This document shows, piece by piece, positions 12,988-13,001 of a DNA stretch of 13,001 bases. The position numbers were made by a program, and so were the translations under genes. The stretch's first letter is position 1; each line of letters begins with the position of its first letter. A model generated the notes under the pieces. That model worked only from the letters and a program-made list of their open reading frames with translations. It did no database searches and was not told the origin of the DNA. This stretch comes from CAZHBD01 sp964530555 (GTDB taxonomy: Bacteria; Patescibacteriota; Saccharimonadia; Saccharimonadales; AWTP1-31), in NCBI GenBank assembly GCA_964530555.1, contig CAZHBD010000025.1:1-13001 (forward strand). The letters are read 5' to 3'.

Positions 12988-13001
12988 ACTAGTTTCTCCC
13001 C

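Noticed and set aside
1..13001. CRISPR array, insertion sequence, prophage or integron features
   Set aside because: No regularly spaced repeats, transposase or integrase motifs, or terminal inverted repeats with target duplications were seen.

Overview
The window reads as a chromosomal segment of a Patescibacteria (CPR) genome, most likely Candidatus Saccharibacteria. The reasons are a FtsB/DivIC-like protein of the Saccharibacteria type, a phosphoketolase-acetate kinase pair as the energy module, a very divergent adenylate kinase, short intergenic gaps, and TGA used as an ordinary stop (for example at 4488-4490 and 10456-10458), which argues against the TGA-recoding Gracilibacteria/Absconditabacteria. 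The lineage call is an inference from protein character, not from a search.

Layout. Bases 2-4483 lie on the + strand: the tail of a septum-formation initiator (ftsB/divIC type), phosphoketolase (xfp), acetate kinase (ackA, 3 nt behind xfp) and a small FMN split-barrel protein. A longer paralogue of that flavoprotein, carrying an extra N-terminal bacterial PH-like domain, lies tail to tail with it on the - strand (4488-5372). A 175-nt divergent spacer with two hairpins precedes a 323-residue protein of unknown function (5548-6519). This converges on an aldo/keto reductase (6531-7373, -). The rest is all on the - strand. In transcription order from right to left it is a GLUG-repeat surface protein (11200-12987), an adenylate kinase-like enzyme (10456-11067), an isolated argC (9449-10390), and an apparent three-gene unit of a DEAD-box RNA helicase, a 19-residue lysine-rich peptide and an 83-residue hypothetical protein (9081 down to 7531).

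How the genes work together. Xfp cleaves xylulose-5-P or fructose-6-P to acetyl-phosphate, and AckA turns acetyl-phosphate into acetate plus ATP. That is a complete two-enzyme ATP-yielding step encoded side by side. The remaining genes look like independent housekeeping or accessory functions.

The most interesting non-coding signals are: (1) an 18-base A tract (12961-12978) that encodes six Phe in the signal peptide of the surface protein, a candidate phase-variation switch; (2) a 78-nt stem-loop filling the leader of the DEAD-box helicase mRNA and pairing its Shine-Dalgarno; (3) an 83-94 nt rod-like structured element behind the helicase operon, fully paired only as - strand RNA; (4) several genes with a -10-like box exactly 6-7 nt before ATG, suggesting leaderless mRNAs, whereas the TTG and GTG starts have Shine-Dalgarno sites; and (5) a perfect 10-bp-arm palindrome over the argC promoter. 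No CRISPR array, tRNA, rRNA or insertion sequence was found.
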